Source: Anaerolineales bacterium
GTDB lineage: Bacteria; Chloroflexota; Anaerolineae; Anaerolineales; Villigracilaceae
DNA length: 64,000 nt
Assembly (NCBI GenBank): GCA_019187665.1
Contig: JABARH010000009.1
Span: 104,651 to 168,650, forward strand
Reading direction: 5' to 3'
Both the position numbers and the translations under genes were made by a program. Under the pieces are notes generated by a model. That model was given only the letters and a program-made list of their open reading frames with translations. It was not told the origin of the DNA and searched no databases. Shown in pieces: positions 50,770-62,664 of the stretch (the first letter of the stretch is position 1; every line of letters starts with the position of its first letter).

Positions 50770-51669
50770 ATGGGCAAAGCTAGACTTTTGGTAGTGGAAG
50801 ACGACGGCGACATTGCCAACATGCTGAAGATCTATTTCAGCGGCATGGATTATGAGGTGGATGTGGCGCCGCGCGGAGGCCTGGCGTTGGAAAAGACGCG
50901 GTCGGTTCTGCCGCACCTGATCGTGCTGGACATCATGCTGCCCGATATTGACGGGTACGAGGTGTGCCGCAACCTGCGGACGAACACGCGCACCAGCCAC
51001 ATCCCGGTCATCTTTTTAACGCAACGGGATGAGCGCAGCGACAAACTACAAGGTCTCGAACTGGGCGCGGATGATTACATCACCAAGCCCTTCGACATCG
51101 AGGAGTTGAAACTGCGCGTACAGGGCGCCATTCGTCGCTCGGAGCGCGAGAGCCTCACAGATCCCCGCTCCGGTCTCCCAGCCGGGCGCCTGATCGAAGA
51201 GCAACTCCGCAAGATCATTCGCCAGGCAGACTGGGCGCTGATTGACATGCGCCTCAATCACTTCGAACCGTTCCGCGACGTATACGGTTTCGTGGCCGGG
51301 GACGATGTTCTTCGCTTCACCGCCATGTTGTTGAACGAGGTGGTGGATGAACTTGGGTCAAACACCGACTTCATCGGTCACGCGGGCGGCGATAACTTCA
51401 TCATCATTACGAAGGCGGAAAACGTAGAGTCTCTGCGCGAGCGCATGAAGAACCGCTTTGCCCAGGAAGTGCAGACACACTATAACTTCATGGATCGTCA
51501 ACAGGGATTTATGCTGATGCCCAAACCCGACGGCGCCACCGCCCAGGTCCCCTTTATGACGCTGGCGATGGGACACATTTCTTCCAAAGAACAATCTTTC
51601 GCAGATATTCGCGAGATCACCGAGATGGCCGCCGAGGCGCGCCGCTCGGATTCATCCACCAGCGCGTAA
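50770..51669 (+). CDS. Response regulator with GGDEF-like output
   Basis: A 299-residue protein. The receiver (1-120) is intact: acidic VVEDDGD, phosphoacceptor Asp54 in VLDIMLPDIDG, Lys in YITKPFD. The output region (about 145-295) has a GGDEF-domain fold with the signature reading GGDNF near residue 206. Loss of the Glu makes diguanylate cyclase activity doubtful; it may bind nucleotide or serve as a protein partner. It lies 24 bp before the giant kinase gene and is its likely partner. Confidence 0.85.
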   Translation: MGKARLLVVEDDGDIANMLKIYFSGMDYEVDVAPRGGLALEKTRSVLPHLIVLDIMLPDIDGYEVCRNLRTNTRTSHIPVIFLTQRDERSDKLQGLELGADDYITKPFDIEELKLRVQGAIRRSERESLTDPRSGLPAGRLIEEQLRKIIRQADWALIDMRLNHFEPFRDVYGFVAGDDVLRFTAMLLNEVVDELGSNTDFIGHAGGDNFIIITKAENVESLRERMKNRFAQEVQTHYNFMDRQQGFMLMPKPDGATAQVPFMTLAMGHISSKEQSFADIREITEMAAEARRSDSSTSA

Positions 51670-51693
51670 CCCGTTAAATGTAGAGGCGGCGTC

Positions 51694-54600
51694 ATGAGTG
51701 CCGGTGTAAGCATTGGCGTGGGGCTTGTTCTGGCAGGGCTGGCTTTGCTGGTCTTGTTTCGCGGCTTTTTACGCCTCCTGCCGCGCCCCCAAACTGCGCC
51801 ATTCGCCGGATTCGATTCTTATCTCCCCTTTTCCTCACAAACGCAAGATGCCATCCTGGTAATCCAGGTCGGCGGGCGCGTCGAATATATGAACGCACCG
51901 GCGCGCGAGCGCTTCGGCATCCCGGCCGGTGAAACACCCGACCTCGAACGCCTTGCGCGTCACGCTCGCCCCTCGGATGAATTCCTCGAGTTGTGCGCCG
52001 CAGAAGGGCGAAAACGCATCTCCATCAATGGCAGATTGACTGAAGCCACTTCCTATCGCGTGCCCGGGTACACCCCTCTGATACTGCTTTCTCTGCGCTC
52101 GATGGAATTGGCATCTGCCTTCACCGGCAAAGAAGGAGCAGACGAGACTGCCTCTGTAATCAAGGTGATCGCCGAATTCGGGCAAACGGTTCATTCCGAC
52201 CTGCGCCTCGAAACCACCCTGCTCTCCATCTTTCAGGGCCTTTCCCGCCTCGTCTCCACCGATGTAATGGAGATCAAACTGCTCGATGCCGACGGGTCCG
52301 TCAGGCACATCTATCGGTATGAAGAAGGCAGAGAGGGCGCGCGCGCCTTCATCACCAAAAACTCACAGTTTGGATGGCACACCGATTCGCTGCTGGAAAA
52401 ACGGGAGGCGCTTTTCCTCACCACAGGCAGGGAGGAATCGTCCGCCTCCGCTTTAAGCGACACACGCGGGCGCACCCTCGTCAAGGCCTACATCGGCGCG
52501 CCCCTCATCGCCGATGATCAATTGATCGGCACACTGGAGATCGGCCAGACCGCCGTCGCCGGTTTCAACGAACATGATTTCGAATTGTTAAAATTGATCG
52601 CCGGGCAGGCAGGAGCCGCCCTGCGAAATGCGCTGCACTACGAAGAAGAACAGGCGCGCCTCGCCGAATTTACCGGCCTCGCGCGCCTGGCGCAAGCGAC
52701 CACTTCCGTTCAAGACTCGCAGGAACTTTTCAACCGCCTTGTGGGAGCCATTGCACCGCTTTTCAACATCCAGGTTATCGGTTTTCTACTCTATAACGAA
52801 GCCGACCGGAAACTGGAAGCGCAGAATCCCTTCCAGGGCCTCCCCGCCAATGTGGTGGCGGTTTATCATTCCCTGCTGCCGCCCGGCAGCCCCGGCGAAT
52901 CCGTCCTGCAATCCGGGCAGCCCCTGCTCGCGCAAGATACGCCAAACGATACCAATATGCAGGCGCTGGGGTTGGCAGAGATCGCTCAACTGGCCTCTCT
53001 GCGCGAGACCGCCCTGTTCCCCCTCATCTCGAACGGACGAACCATCGGCTATTTGCAACTTGCCAACCATCGCGGTGCCTCCCCCATCTTCACCAGCGAA
53101 GAACTGCAGCTGGCCGGCGCCATCGCCGGGCAGGCGGCCTCCCTCATTGATAACGCCATCCTGATCCAACAAGCGCGGCAGCGCGGGCAACGATCAGAGG
53201 CTTTGCGTCGAATCGCCAGTTTGGTGGCCTCTTCTGCCTCATTGGATGAGATCCTTCAGTTCTCAGTGCAGGATCTGGCCTCCCTGCTCAAGGCCGACAT
53301 GGCCTCGATCTACCTGCTGAATCCTCAAACCCACGAGCTGGGGTTGCATCTTCCATCCGCCTGGGGCATCCCTGTCGAAAAACAACGGCAGCTGGCGCGC
53401 ATTAACGTTAGTGAAATGCAACTGCGCCACACAACCGTTTCGGGAACCCATCGCCCGTTCATCTCCGGTCGGTTGAGCGCGGATGAACGTATTTCAGCCG
53501 CCTACCGCAGCATTCTGGACACAGTCATCGTTGAATCTTGCATCATCGTGCCGCTCATGGCGCGCGAACGCAGCGTGGGCGAGCTCATGCTGGGCAGCCG
53601 CAAATCTGACTTCTTCAACGCCTACGATCTGCAAATCCTTGCCACTGCGGCCGGGCTGCTGGCCGCTGCCGTGGAGGGCGCCGCACTGCTAACCCAGACC
53701 GACGAAAGCCTGCGCCGCCGCGTGGAACAACTGACCGCCATCACTCACGTAACGCGCGAACTCAACTCCTCCCTTAACGTAAAACAACTGCTCAAGATCA
53801 TTCACGAGCAAAGCATCCACACCACGCGCGCCGATTGCGGGACGATCCTGCTCTTCGACCCGGAATTCGACCCGGCCCACCCGCGCGTCACGTTCAGCCT
53901 GGGATGCGCGGAAGATCCCCTCAGCCCGCTCACCCGCCGCGTCCTCGCCAGCGGCGAAACCGCCCTCGTTGCCAATTTCGAAACCGCCCTGCTCAACCCG
54001 CCGCACCTCAACGCGAACTCAGCCGTGGCCGCGCCCATCCTGCGCCAGGGACGCGTGCGCGGCGTGATCCACCTGCACGCCGCGCACGCCGACTACTTCG
54101 ACGCCGCCTCGATCGAGACGATCGAAACGCTGGCAATGCAGGCCTCGATTGCATTAGAGAATGCCGAGCGCTACCAGGAACAGTATGTGCGCGCCGAACA
54201 ATTACTGCGGCGGGCGGGAACCCTTGCGCACTTTGCCGACCTGACCTCCGGCATTAACTACGAACAACCACTCGAACAATCCCTGCTGGACATTGCAGCC
54301 GCCATCCGGGAAGCCACATCATTCCAAGTCGCCCTCATCAGCGTCTATGAACCCGAAACCGGACTATTGCGCCGGGTGGCTGGCGTAGGCTTTTCGCCCG
54401 AAACCCTCGCCGAAATACTCGAACGCAAACAACCGCTTAAGGGGATTCAACAATTGCTGCGGCCCGAATTCAAGATCGGGCGCGTCTACTTCATTCCCGC
54501 CGACCAGACACCTGTCATCCCATCTGATGTTCATACCATCGTCACGGCGCAGCCAGATAATGCAGACGGCAACCCCAACACGTGGAACGAACAGGATTTC

Positions 54601-57600
54601 CTCCTCTGCCCGCTGGAAGACCCGCAGGGACGCCCGCTCGGCCTGCTAAGCGTGGACGCGCCGCGCGACCGGTTGCGCCCGGACCGCGCCACCCTCGAAA
54701 CCATCGAGATCTTTGCATCTCAATGCTCTCTGTCCATCCTCAGTCAGCACAAATTCGGCGAACTGCGCGAACGCATCGACTCATTGAACTCCGGCTTACA
54801 ACGCCAGCAAAAACTTTTATCCATCTCTCAAAACGACCTGCCCATCCTGCTCCGCAAAGATCTTGAACAAACCATCGCCGTGCAGGATCTGGAGCGCCGC
54901 ACGCGACGCATCCGCGCGGGCCTGGCCATCGCCGAAAGCGTCTCTCGCCAGATGGACCCCGCCTCCGCGCTCCTTGCGCTCGGACGCGAAACTCTGACGC
55001 AGTTGAACATGTCCATCGCGCTGATCGCCGAAGAGACGCAGGAGGGGCCGCGCCTGCTCCACGTACTGGGGAGTACACCCAAAAACATCAACGTGGACGC
55101 GCTCTTCGGCCAGCGTAATCCTCTGCGCGCCGCGCTGCAAAGCGGCGAGACGATCATCGTTCCCAGCCTCGACGAAAACGATGAATGGCGCGACTCGGGC
55201 CTGCTGACCTCCCTGCGCGCCAAAGGCATCATCTGCCTGCCTCTCACCATCGAAAAAGAAACTGTGGCAGGCCTGCTCGCCATTTCCGCGGAACCCCTGG
55301 CCGGACTGACCGAAGAAGATATGCAGGTCTATCACCAGATCGCTCGGCAGACCTCTGTGGTACTGCAAAACATGTCTCTGCTCGGCGAAACGCGCCAGCG
55401 CCTGCAGGAAGTGAACCTGCTGCTCGACTTCAGCCGCCAGCTTTCCAACTTGAACCCGGACTCGATCGTGCGTTCACTGCTCGAAAGCGCGTTGCGCGTC
55501 CTGCCGGCTGCGCACGCCGGGTCGGTCCTGCTGTGGGATTCGCAAACGGCGCGCCTCGCGCCGCGCGCCGTGTCCGGTTACGCGGACAACTCTGGCATGC
55601 AGAATCTCTCGTTCGCGCCCGGCGAGGCGCTGCCCGGTTCCGTCTATGCGGCCGGGCGCCCGCGCCGCGTGGACGAAGTCAACTTTACGCGTGACTATCC
55701 CCTGGGCGCCGAGGCCCTGCTGCAATACCGGCAAGGAACCGGCGGCCGCTTGCCCGTTTCGAGTCTGCTGATTCCTATTCTGGCGGGCGAACAGGGACTG
55801 GGCGTGCTGGTTCTCGACAACTTCAACACACCTGCGGCTTTCAAACCCGGCGACGAGACTCTGCTCATCTCCCTCGCTCAACAAGTGGCGCTCTCCCTCG
55901 AAAATGTCCGCCTCGTGCAGGCCACCCAGGATCGCGCCGGACAATTGCAGGCGCTGACCGACGTGGCCTCCACCATCAGTTCCAGCCTGCAAAGCCGCGA
56001 ACTCATCGGCTCTCTGCTTGATCAATTGGAGCCGGTGCTGCCCTTCGATACGGCCACCCTCTGGTTAAGAGACAGAGAACAACTCACGGTCAACGCCGCG
56101 CGCGGCTTCCCCGACAGCGAACCGCGCATTGGAATTACCGTCAATGTGATTGACAGCGCGCTCTTCAAACAGGTGATCCGCACCAGCCAGCCGATCCTGG
56201 TCGGCGACGTGCGCGAAGACCCGCGCTTCCCCGCGCTGGAGGCGCCGCGTCTTTCGTGGATGGGAATCCCGCTGGTGGCAAAATCGGAGGTGATCGGCCT
56301 GATCGCCCTCGAAAAATGGCAGGCCAATTTCTACAATAATGAATCCACCCAGGTGGCTGCCACCTTCGCCAGCCAGGCGGCAGTGGCGCTCGAAAATGCC
56401 CGCCTCTTCGAGGAAAGCATGAACCGCGCCGCCGAACTCGACGAACGCTCGCAGCGCCTGGCCCTGCTCAACCGCTTCTCATCCGCCCTGAGCGGGTTGC
56501 TCGACGCCGAACAGATCCTTGAACTGACCGCGCAGGAAACGCTCAACGCGCTCAATGCCCTGCGCATCTCGATCATCGGCGTCGAACGCGGCCAGTCGGT
56601 TTTGACCGCGGTCGTGCCGCGCACACGCCGCGCCCTATCAAAAGAAATACCCGACTCGCCCGTACTGACGCGCCTGCGCGAATCGCAGGGGGTATACACC
56701 TCGGACAATGTTCACACGGAAGCGGAACTCGCCTCGTTGCGCGGCTTCCTGGGAAGCGACACCATGTCGCTGATGATCCTCGCCCTCGGCGCGGGTGAAA
56801 CACGCAGGCTGCTCCTCGTCCATGGCGGCCCCGGCACGCGGTTTGGCCTGAACGAGATAGAGCTGGCGCGCACGCTCGGCAACCAGGCCTCCATCGCGCT
56901 CGAAAATACGCGGCTCTACCAGTCCACGGTGCGTACGGCAGAACGCCTCGAGATTCTTAATACGGCCAGCAGCGAGATCAGTTCCAGTCTCGACCCCGAA
57001 GAAATTTACACATTCATCCACAAGGCCGCGCAACAGTTGATGCCGGTGGAGGCTTTTGTGATCGCCCTGCTCGACAAGGAAGCGCAGGATATCGCAGGCG
57101 TGTACCTGTTCGACAACGGCGCGCGCCTGGCAAATCAGCGGCTGCCCCTGCGCGCCGGTTTGACCGGGCAGGTGATCCATAGCGGCGAGCCGCTGTTGAT
57201 CCACACCCTCGATGAAAGCAATGCCCTGGGCGCGGTGGATATCGAAGACACGCAGGCGGCTGTCTCCATCGTAGCGGTGCCGATGAATATCGGCAATGAA
57301 ACGATAGGCGTTCTCTCCGCCCAAAGTTACCAGCAAAACGTATATTCCGAAGATGACATGCAGGTTCTCGGCACGCTGGCAAACCAGGCCATTGTCGCCA
57401 TTCAAAACGGACATCTCTTCGCCGAGACTCAGCGCCTGGCCGAGGAACTGGAAGAACGCGTAGAAGAGCGCACCGCGCAGCTGCAACACGAACAGCAGAA
57501 CACGGAGACCCTGTTGCGCATCCTGACCGAGGTGTCCTCGAGCCTCGATCTTGACCGCGCCCTGAACCGCACACTGGCGCTGCTCAACGAAGCCATTGGG

Positions 57601-59134
57601 GCTGAACAGGGAACCATCATGCTCTTGCACCAGGAAGACAACAAACTCCACTTCCGCGCAGGGTATGGCTATCTCACCAGCCAGGCCGTGGCAGAAAGCC
57701 GCGCCACTGTTTTGAATGTGGGCGAAGGCCTGGCAGGCTGGGTGGTGGAACACCGCGAAGCCGTGCTGATCGAGGACCTGCATCACGACTCCCGCTGGGT
57801 GCGTCCCGCCTCCGGCACGCGCGAGCATCGCTCCAGCGTCGTGGCGCCCATGCTTGTCGTCGAGGATGTGATCGGCGTATTGATGGCGTTTCATCGCCAG
57901 CCGTCTCACTTCACAGCGGAGAGTCTCAACCTGGTGCGGGCCATTGCAAGCCAGGTGGCCGTGGCCATTAACAATGCCCGTCTGTACGAACTCATCCGTG
58001 ACCAGGCTGAGCGGCTTGGCACCATGCTCCGTAAGGAACAGGAGGAGGCCAGTCGTTCACAAGCCATCCTCGAGGCTGTGGCCGACGGCGTATTGGTGAC
58101 CAGCATGAATAACCGCTTCACCTTCCTCAATTCGTCCGCTCAGTCCATCCTGCGCATGACAGATGAAAACATCCTGGACAAGCCGCTGGATGCTTTTGGC
58201 GGGCTGTTCGGCAAGGCTGCCAGCGCATGGATTCAAACCATCCGCGCCTGGTCGGAGGAGCCGGCCTCGTATCAGGGCGATACGTATGCCGAACAGATCG
58301 AACTGGACGACAAACGCATCGTTCTGGTCCACCTTGCGCCGGTGATGCTGCAAAACGATTTTCTCGGCACCGTTTCCATCTTCCGCGACATCACACATGA
58401 GGTCGAAGTGGACCGCCTCAAGTCTGAATTTGTGGCGACGGTCAGCCACGAATTGCGCACACCGATGACCTCTATTCGCGGCTATGCCGATATCCTGCTC
58501 ATGGGCGCGGCGGGCGCGTTGAACGAAAACCAATCGCACTTCCTTTCGATCATCAAAAATAATACCGAACGGCTCAACATTCTGGTCAACGACCTGCTCG
58601 ATATCTCGCGCATCGAGGCCGGACGGGTGACCCTGTCGCCTCAATCCATTGACCTGCGCGAAGTGGCCGAAGACGTTCTTGCGGATGTGTTGCGCCGCTC
58701 ACAGGAAGAGAATAAACCAATGGGCGTCACGCTCGAAGCGCCCAAAGAACTGCCGCGTGTGTACGGCGACTCGGAACGGGTAAGACAGATATTCGATAAC
58801 CTCGTAGATAATGCCTATCACTACACCCCGCCCAACGGCCAAATTCAAGTGCGGCTCTTCACCGCGAACAACGAGAGCGAGGTGCAGGTGGACGTGCTGG
58901 ATACCGGCGTAGGCATCGTCATCGAAGACCAGGAACGCGTCTTCGACCGTTTCTTCCGCGGCGAACACCCGCTGGTGCTGGCTACGCCCGGCACCGGGCT
59001 GGGGCTTCCCATTGTGCGCCAGTTGGTGGAAATGCACAACGGAAAGATCTGGATGAGCAGCAAAGGCATACCGGGCGAGGGAAGCACCTTCTCCTTCACG
59101 CTGCCGGTTCACAACTCTGGTAAACGAGGCAAGA

Positions 59135-59157
<23 letters not shown>
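51694..59157 (+). CDS. Giant multi-GAF sensor histidine kinase
   Basis: A 2487-residue kinase. Residues 4-28 form one transmembrane helix, then a PAS-like domain (about 45-125). I count eleven GAF domains at about 158-320, 326-488, 501-660, 679-823, 843-1016, 1079-1223, 1243-1404, 1419-1570, 1588-1740, 1754-1905 and 1943-2095. Most end in an ALENARL-like helix that leads to the next. Coiled coils lie near 1022-1045 and 1905-1940. A PAS domain (2124-2230), HisKA with His2252 (VSHELRTPMTS) and HATPase_c (2355-2475) end the protein. A chain of GAF domains suggests integration of many ligands or a long mechanical lever. Its stop overlaps the next receiver gene. Confidence 0.93.
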
Positions 59158-59509
<352 letters not shown>

Positions 59510-59536
59510 TCATTCACTAGAAAGCCTCCGAAACCA

Positions 59537-60325
59537 ATGTCCGTTGTATTCCTCGATAGCGCGATTGTGCATTACGAAGTGCTGGGCAAGGGCCGCCCGG
59601 TCTTCTTTCTGCACGGCTGGGTGGGTTCGTGGAAATATTGGATCGCTTCCATGCAGGTGGCCTCCACCTCCTACCGCGCCTACGCGCTCGACTTGTGGGG
59701 CTATGGCGAGACCGCCAAAAATACCCAGGGCTACAGCCTCGACATTCAGGCCGACATGCTTCACGGCTTCATGGAAAAAATGGGCATCAGCAAGATCGCC
59801 CTCGTTGGACACGGCCTGGGCGCGCTGGTGGCACTCACCTTCGCGCGCCGCTGGCGCGAAAAAGTGGACCGCATGATGGTTGTCACCTGCCCGATCGAAT
59901 ACGAGATGGTTCACACGCGCCTGCGCAGCGCCTCTGCCTCCGACCTGGTGGACTGGCTCTCCAATCGTTCGCCTGAAACCGCCTCCGCCCTTTCCGACGC
60001 TTCGAAGGCAGATCCGCAGGCATTGGCCGGTTCGATGGACAGCCTGCAAGCCAACAACCTCTTCGGCGCGGCGCGGCAGGCCAACCTGCCCTGTCTCTTC
60101 GTCTACGGCCAGAACGATCCCGCCATCCAGCAACTTCCGCCAGAAAAACAAATGTCGCTTTCGCATATGATGCACCAGGTCACGCTCGAAGGTTCGGGAC
60201 ATTTCCCCATGCTCGACGAGACGCAACGCTTCAACCGCCTGCTGATTGACTTCCTCGCCCTGGAATCGGGTTCAAGCCCGCAGGAATTGCAATTGAAAGA
60301 GGAGTGGAAGCGCAGAGTGAGATAA
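59537..60325 (+). CDS. Alpha/beta hydrolase-fold protein without the nucleophile serine
   Basis: A 262-residue paralogue of the hydrolase at 46881 (IVHYEVLGKGRPVFFLHGWV against IVHYEVYGRGKPVILLHGWL). The nucleophile elbow reads GHGLGAL: the catalytic Ser is Gly (codon GGC, one transition from AGC). The acid (YGQNDPA) and His (GSGHFPMLDE) remain. It is probably a non-catalytic binding or regulatory protein, perhaps sensing the ligand or product of its active paralogue. It is the last gene of the operon, 27 bp after the receiver, before a strong terminator. Confidence 0.88.
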   Translation: MSVVFLDSAIVHYEVLGKGRPVFFLHGWVGSWKYWIASMQVASTSYRAYALDLWGYGETAKNTQGYSLDIQADMLHGFMEKMGISKIALVGHGLGALVALTFARRWREKVDRMMVVTCPIEYEMVHTRLRSASASDLVDWLSNRSPETASALSDASKADPQALAGSMDSLQANNLFGAARQANLPCLFVYGQNDPAIQQLPPEKQMSLSHMMHQVTLEGSGHFPMLDETQRFNRLLIDFLALESGSSPQELQLKEEWKRRVR

Positions 60326-60360
60326 AAAGCGACGGCAAGCCAGCCGCCGCTTTTTATTTT
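60324..60360 (+). terminator. Intrinsic terminator of the ten-gene operon
   Basis: AAAAAGCG-A-CGGC (60324-60336) pairs with GCCG-C-CGCTTTTT (60343-60355) with one mismatch, then ATTTT. Confidence 0.88.
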
Positions 60361-60365
60361 GCCTA

Positions 60366-60374
60366 TGCTATACT
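60366..60374 (+). promoter_or_regulatory. Extended -10 of the degV gene
   Basis: TGCTATACT, nine bases before the ATG at 60384; the message would be leaderless or nearly so. Confidence 0.5.
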
Positions 60375-60383
60375 CGCCGAACC

Positions 60384-61229
60384 ATGAAAATCGGCATCGT
60401 CACAGACTCCACCTCCGACCTCCCCCTCCACCTCGCCCAACAATTCGGCATCGAGATCGTCCCATCCATCCTGATCATCGAAGGCGAGCAATACGCCGAC
60501 GGCGCGGGCATCAGCCGCAGTGATTTTTACGCGCAATTGCCCGGCATGAAAATATTTCCCACCACCGCCGCGCCCTCCATCGGCGAATTTTCCGTGCGCT
60601 ATCAAAAATTATTTAATTCAGGGTGCGACCACATCCTCTCGATCCACGCCGCCTCGCAGTTGACCGCCATCGCCAGCATTGCGACCCAGGCCGCGCAGGA
60701 TTTCCCCGGGCGAATCACCATTGTGGACAGCGGCTCGCTATCCCTGGGACTCGGCTTCCAGGTCCTCGCCGCCGCCGAATCCGCCGCCTCCGACTCAAGC
60801 ATCGAAGCGGCTCTGACCTCGCTGAGCGAAACCCGCCGCCGGCTCCACGTCTCCGCCGCGCTCGACACGATGGACTTCCTGCGCCGCAGCGGGCGCGTCC
60901 CTGCCGCCATCACCCTGCTCGGAGGCGCGCTAAGCATCAAGCCCATGGTCGAACTGACAAACGGACAGATCAAACCAATCGGCGCGGCGCGGACAACAAG
61001 TCAAGCCGACGAACGCATGGCTTCTTTTTTGAAATTGGGCTTGCCGCTGGAACGCCTGGCGATCCTGCACACCGGGGCGGAGACGCGCGCCCGCACCTTC
61101 CTCACCCGCCTGATGCAAGAGTCGCGACTCGAACTGCCGCGCGACATCCTGATCGTCAACGTGACGACCGTCATCGGCGCGCACGTCGGACCGAATGGGT
61201 TGGGCTTTGCGTCTGTTCGTAAAAATTAA
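60384..61229 (+). CDS. DegV-family fatty-acid-binding protein
   Basis: A 281-residue DegV protein. IGIVTDSTSDLP opens the family, and the fatty-acid contact motifs are present: TTAAPSIGEF (about residues 58-67), HAASQLTA, VDSGSLSLGLG and TVIGAHVGPNGLG at the C-terminus. In Gram-positive bacteria DegV-type (FakB) proteins present fatty acids to the FakA kinase. No fakA gene is in the window. It directly follows the operon that contains the acyl-reductase-like gene, but has its own promoter. Confidence 0.92.
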   Translation: MKIGIVTDSTSDLPLHLAQQFGIEIVPSILIIEGEQYADGAGISRSDFYAQLPGMKIFPTTAAPSIGEFSVRYQKLFNSGCDHILSIHAASQLTAIASIATQAAQDFPGRITIVDSGSLSLGLGFQVLAAAESAASDSSIEAALTSLSETRRRLHVSAALDTMDFLRRSGRVPAAITLLGGALSIKPMVELTNGQIKPIGAARTTSQADERMASFLKLGLPLERLAILHTGAETRARTFLTRLMQESRLELPRDILIVNVTTVIGAHVGPNGLGFASVRKN

Positions 61230-61479
61230 ACCTGGCGATCTGAAACGCGAATATCGCGAATGTGCGAATTTCACAAAATTAAATTTATTTTTCTCTACCG
61301 TACAAAGAGCCAAATCGGACGCGGACAAGCGCGGAAAACGCGGAGAAAAGCAAAAAAGGCCGCAAAAACCCGCGTCTACCCGCGTTTTCCGCGTCGCATT
61401 TCCTGGGATGTACGGTAGAGAAATTTATTTGCGTTATTCGCGAATTCGCATTGAGAGTTTCTCAGCTTTGAGAATTACC
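61230..61479. repeat. Imperfect inverted repeat in the gap between degV and the RlmI-like gene
   Basis: No gene. TTCTCTACCGTACA (61291-61304) is exactly inverted at 61409-61422. Inside it GCGGAAAACGCGGA is mirrored by CGCGTTTTCCGCG, and outside it GCGAATATCGCGAAT is mirrored by ATTCGCGAATTCGC. The whole 200-bp unit resembles a non-autonomous palindromic element. Confidence 0.7.
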
Positions 61480-62664
61480 TCACTCCCACTTCACGCACAC
61501 CAACCCTTTCAAATACATCCCCTCGGGAAAATTCAGCGCGACCGGATGATCCGCCGCCTGTGCCAGGTGTTCAACGATCTGCGCCTCCACTCCGGCATCC
61601 AATGCCGCGCCTGCGACGATGCGTTGAAACAGAGAGGCGTCCACGCCGCCCGAACACGAAAACGTGATGAGGATTCCACCCGGCCTTAATAATTTGAACG
61701 CCAGCAGGTTGATATCTTTATAACCGCGCGCGGCTTTTTCGGCTTGCGCGGCGGTCGGCGCGAATTTAGGCGGGTCAAGGATGATCATATCGAAGTGACG
61801 GTTCTCGTCGCGGAATTTTCGCAGGAGTTGGAACACGTCGCCTTCGAGCGCCGTGTGGCGGGCGATGGGAAGATCATTCAGCGTGATATTCTCTCGGGCG
61901 AGGGTTAATGCGTCAGCGGAGGCATCCACGGACAAAACCGATTTTGCATTTCCCGCCAGCGCGTTGACCGTGAACCCGCCGGTGTAGCAAAAACAATCCA
62001 GCACATCGCGCCCTTCGGCAAGTCCGCGCGCGCGCAGACGATTGCTCCGCTGGTCGAGGTAGAAACCGGTCTTGTGTCCGCTCTGAAAATTCACATTAAA
62101 TTGCAAGCCGTGTTCGCGGATGGGAAAGATGAAAGAAGAAAGATGGCCGCGTAATTCACCGACAATGAGAGGCAACCCTTCGAGTTCGCGCACGTCGGCA
62201 TCCGAACGTTCGTAGATGGCGGCGAGACCGGTCTCCTCGAGCAAAATATCCGCGATGGTTTGTTTCCAAAATTCCGCGCCGGTCGTCAACGATTGCAAAA
62301 CCAAAACGTCTCCGTAGCGGTCCACGATCAGGCCGGGCAGACCGTCGGATTCGGCATAGATCAAACGCAATGCGTTGGTGTCATGTTTCAGGTTCCAGGT
62401 GTCACGCGCGTGGAGGGCGGATTTGATTTTGCGGCGAAAAAATTCCGCATCAATCGGTTCGTCCGCAAATGTCCACACACGCGCGCGGATCTGCGAGGTG
62501 GGCGAGCAGGCGGCGCGGGCGAGGAAATCTCCGCCCGAAGAAAACACGTCCACGCTTGCGCCCGCTGCGGGGTCGCCTTCGAGGCGTTGGATGGCGCCGG
62601 AGAAGATCCACGGGTGGCGTCGCAGGAGGGATTTCTCGCGCCCGGGTTTAAGAATCAGTTTCAT
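61480..62664 (-). CDS. RlmI-like 23S rRNA cytosine methyltransferase
   Basis: A 394-residue class I methyltransferase of the RlmI/YccW group: an N-terminal PUA domain (about 1-75, LILKPGREKSLLRRHPWIFS), a central EEHEE part, and a SAM-binding domain with VLDCFCYTGGFTVNAL (motif I, about 215-230) and IILDPPKFAPT (motif IV, DPPK). RlmI methylates C1962 of 23S rRNA in E. coli; orthology is probable but not certain, since several paralogous families share this layout. Its ATG overlaps the TGA of the GNAT gene. Confidence 0.88.
   Translation of the reverse strand: MKLILKPGREKSLLRRHPWIFSGAIQRLEGDPAAGASVDVFSSGGDFLARAACSPTSQIRARVWTFADEPIDAEFFRRKIKSALHARDTWNLKHDTNALRLIYAESDGLPGLIVDRYGDVLVLQSLTTGAEFWKQTIADILLEETGLAAIYERSDADVRELEGLPLIVGELRGHLSSFIFPIREHGLQFNVNFQSGHKTGFYLDQRSNRLRARGLAEGRDVLDCFCYTGGFTVNALAGNAKSVLSVDASADALTLARENITLNDLPIARHTALEGDVFQLLRKFRDENRHFDMIILDPPKFAPTAAQAEKAARGYKDINLLAFKLLRPGGILITFSCSGGVDASLFQRIVAGAALDAGVEAQIVEHLAQAADHPVALNFPEGMYLKGLVCVKWE

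Noticed and set aside
50770..51669. Calling the receiver protein an active diguanylate cyclase
   Set aside because: The signature reads GGDNF, lacking the catalytic Glu.
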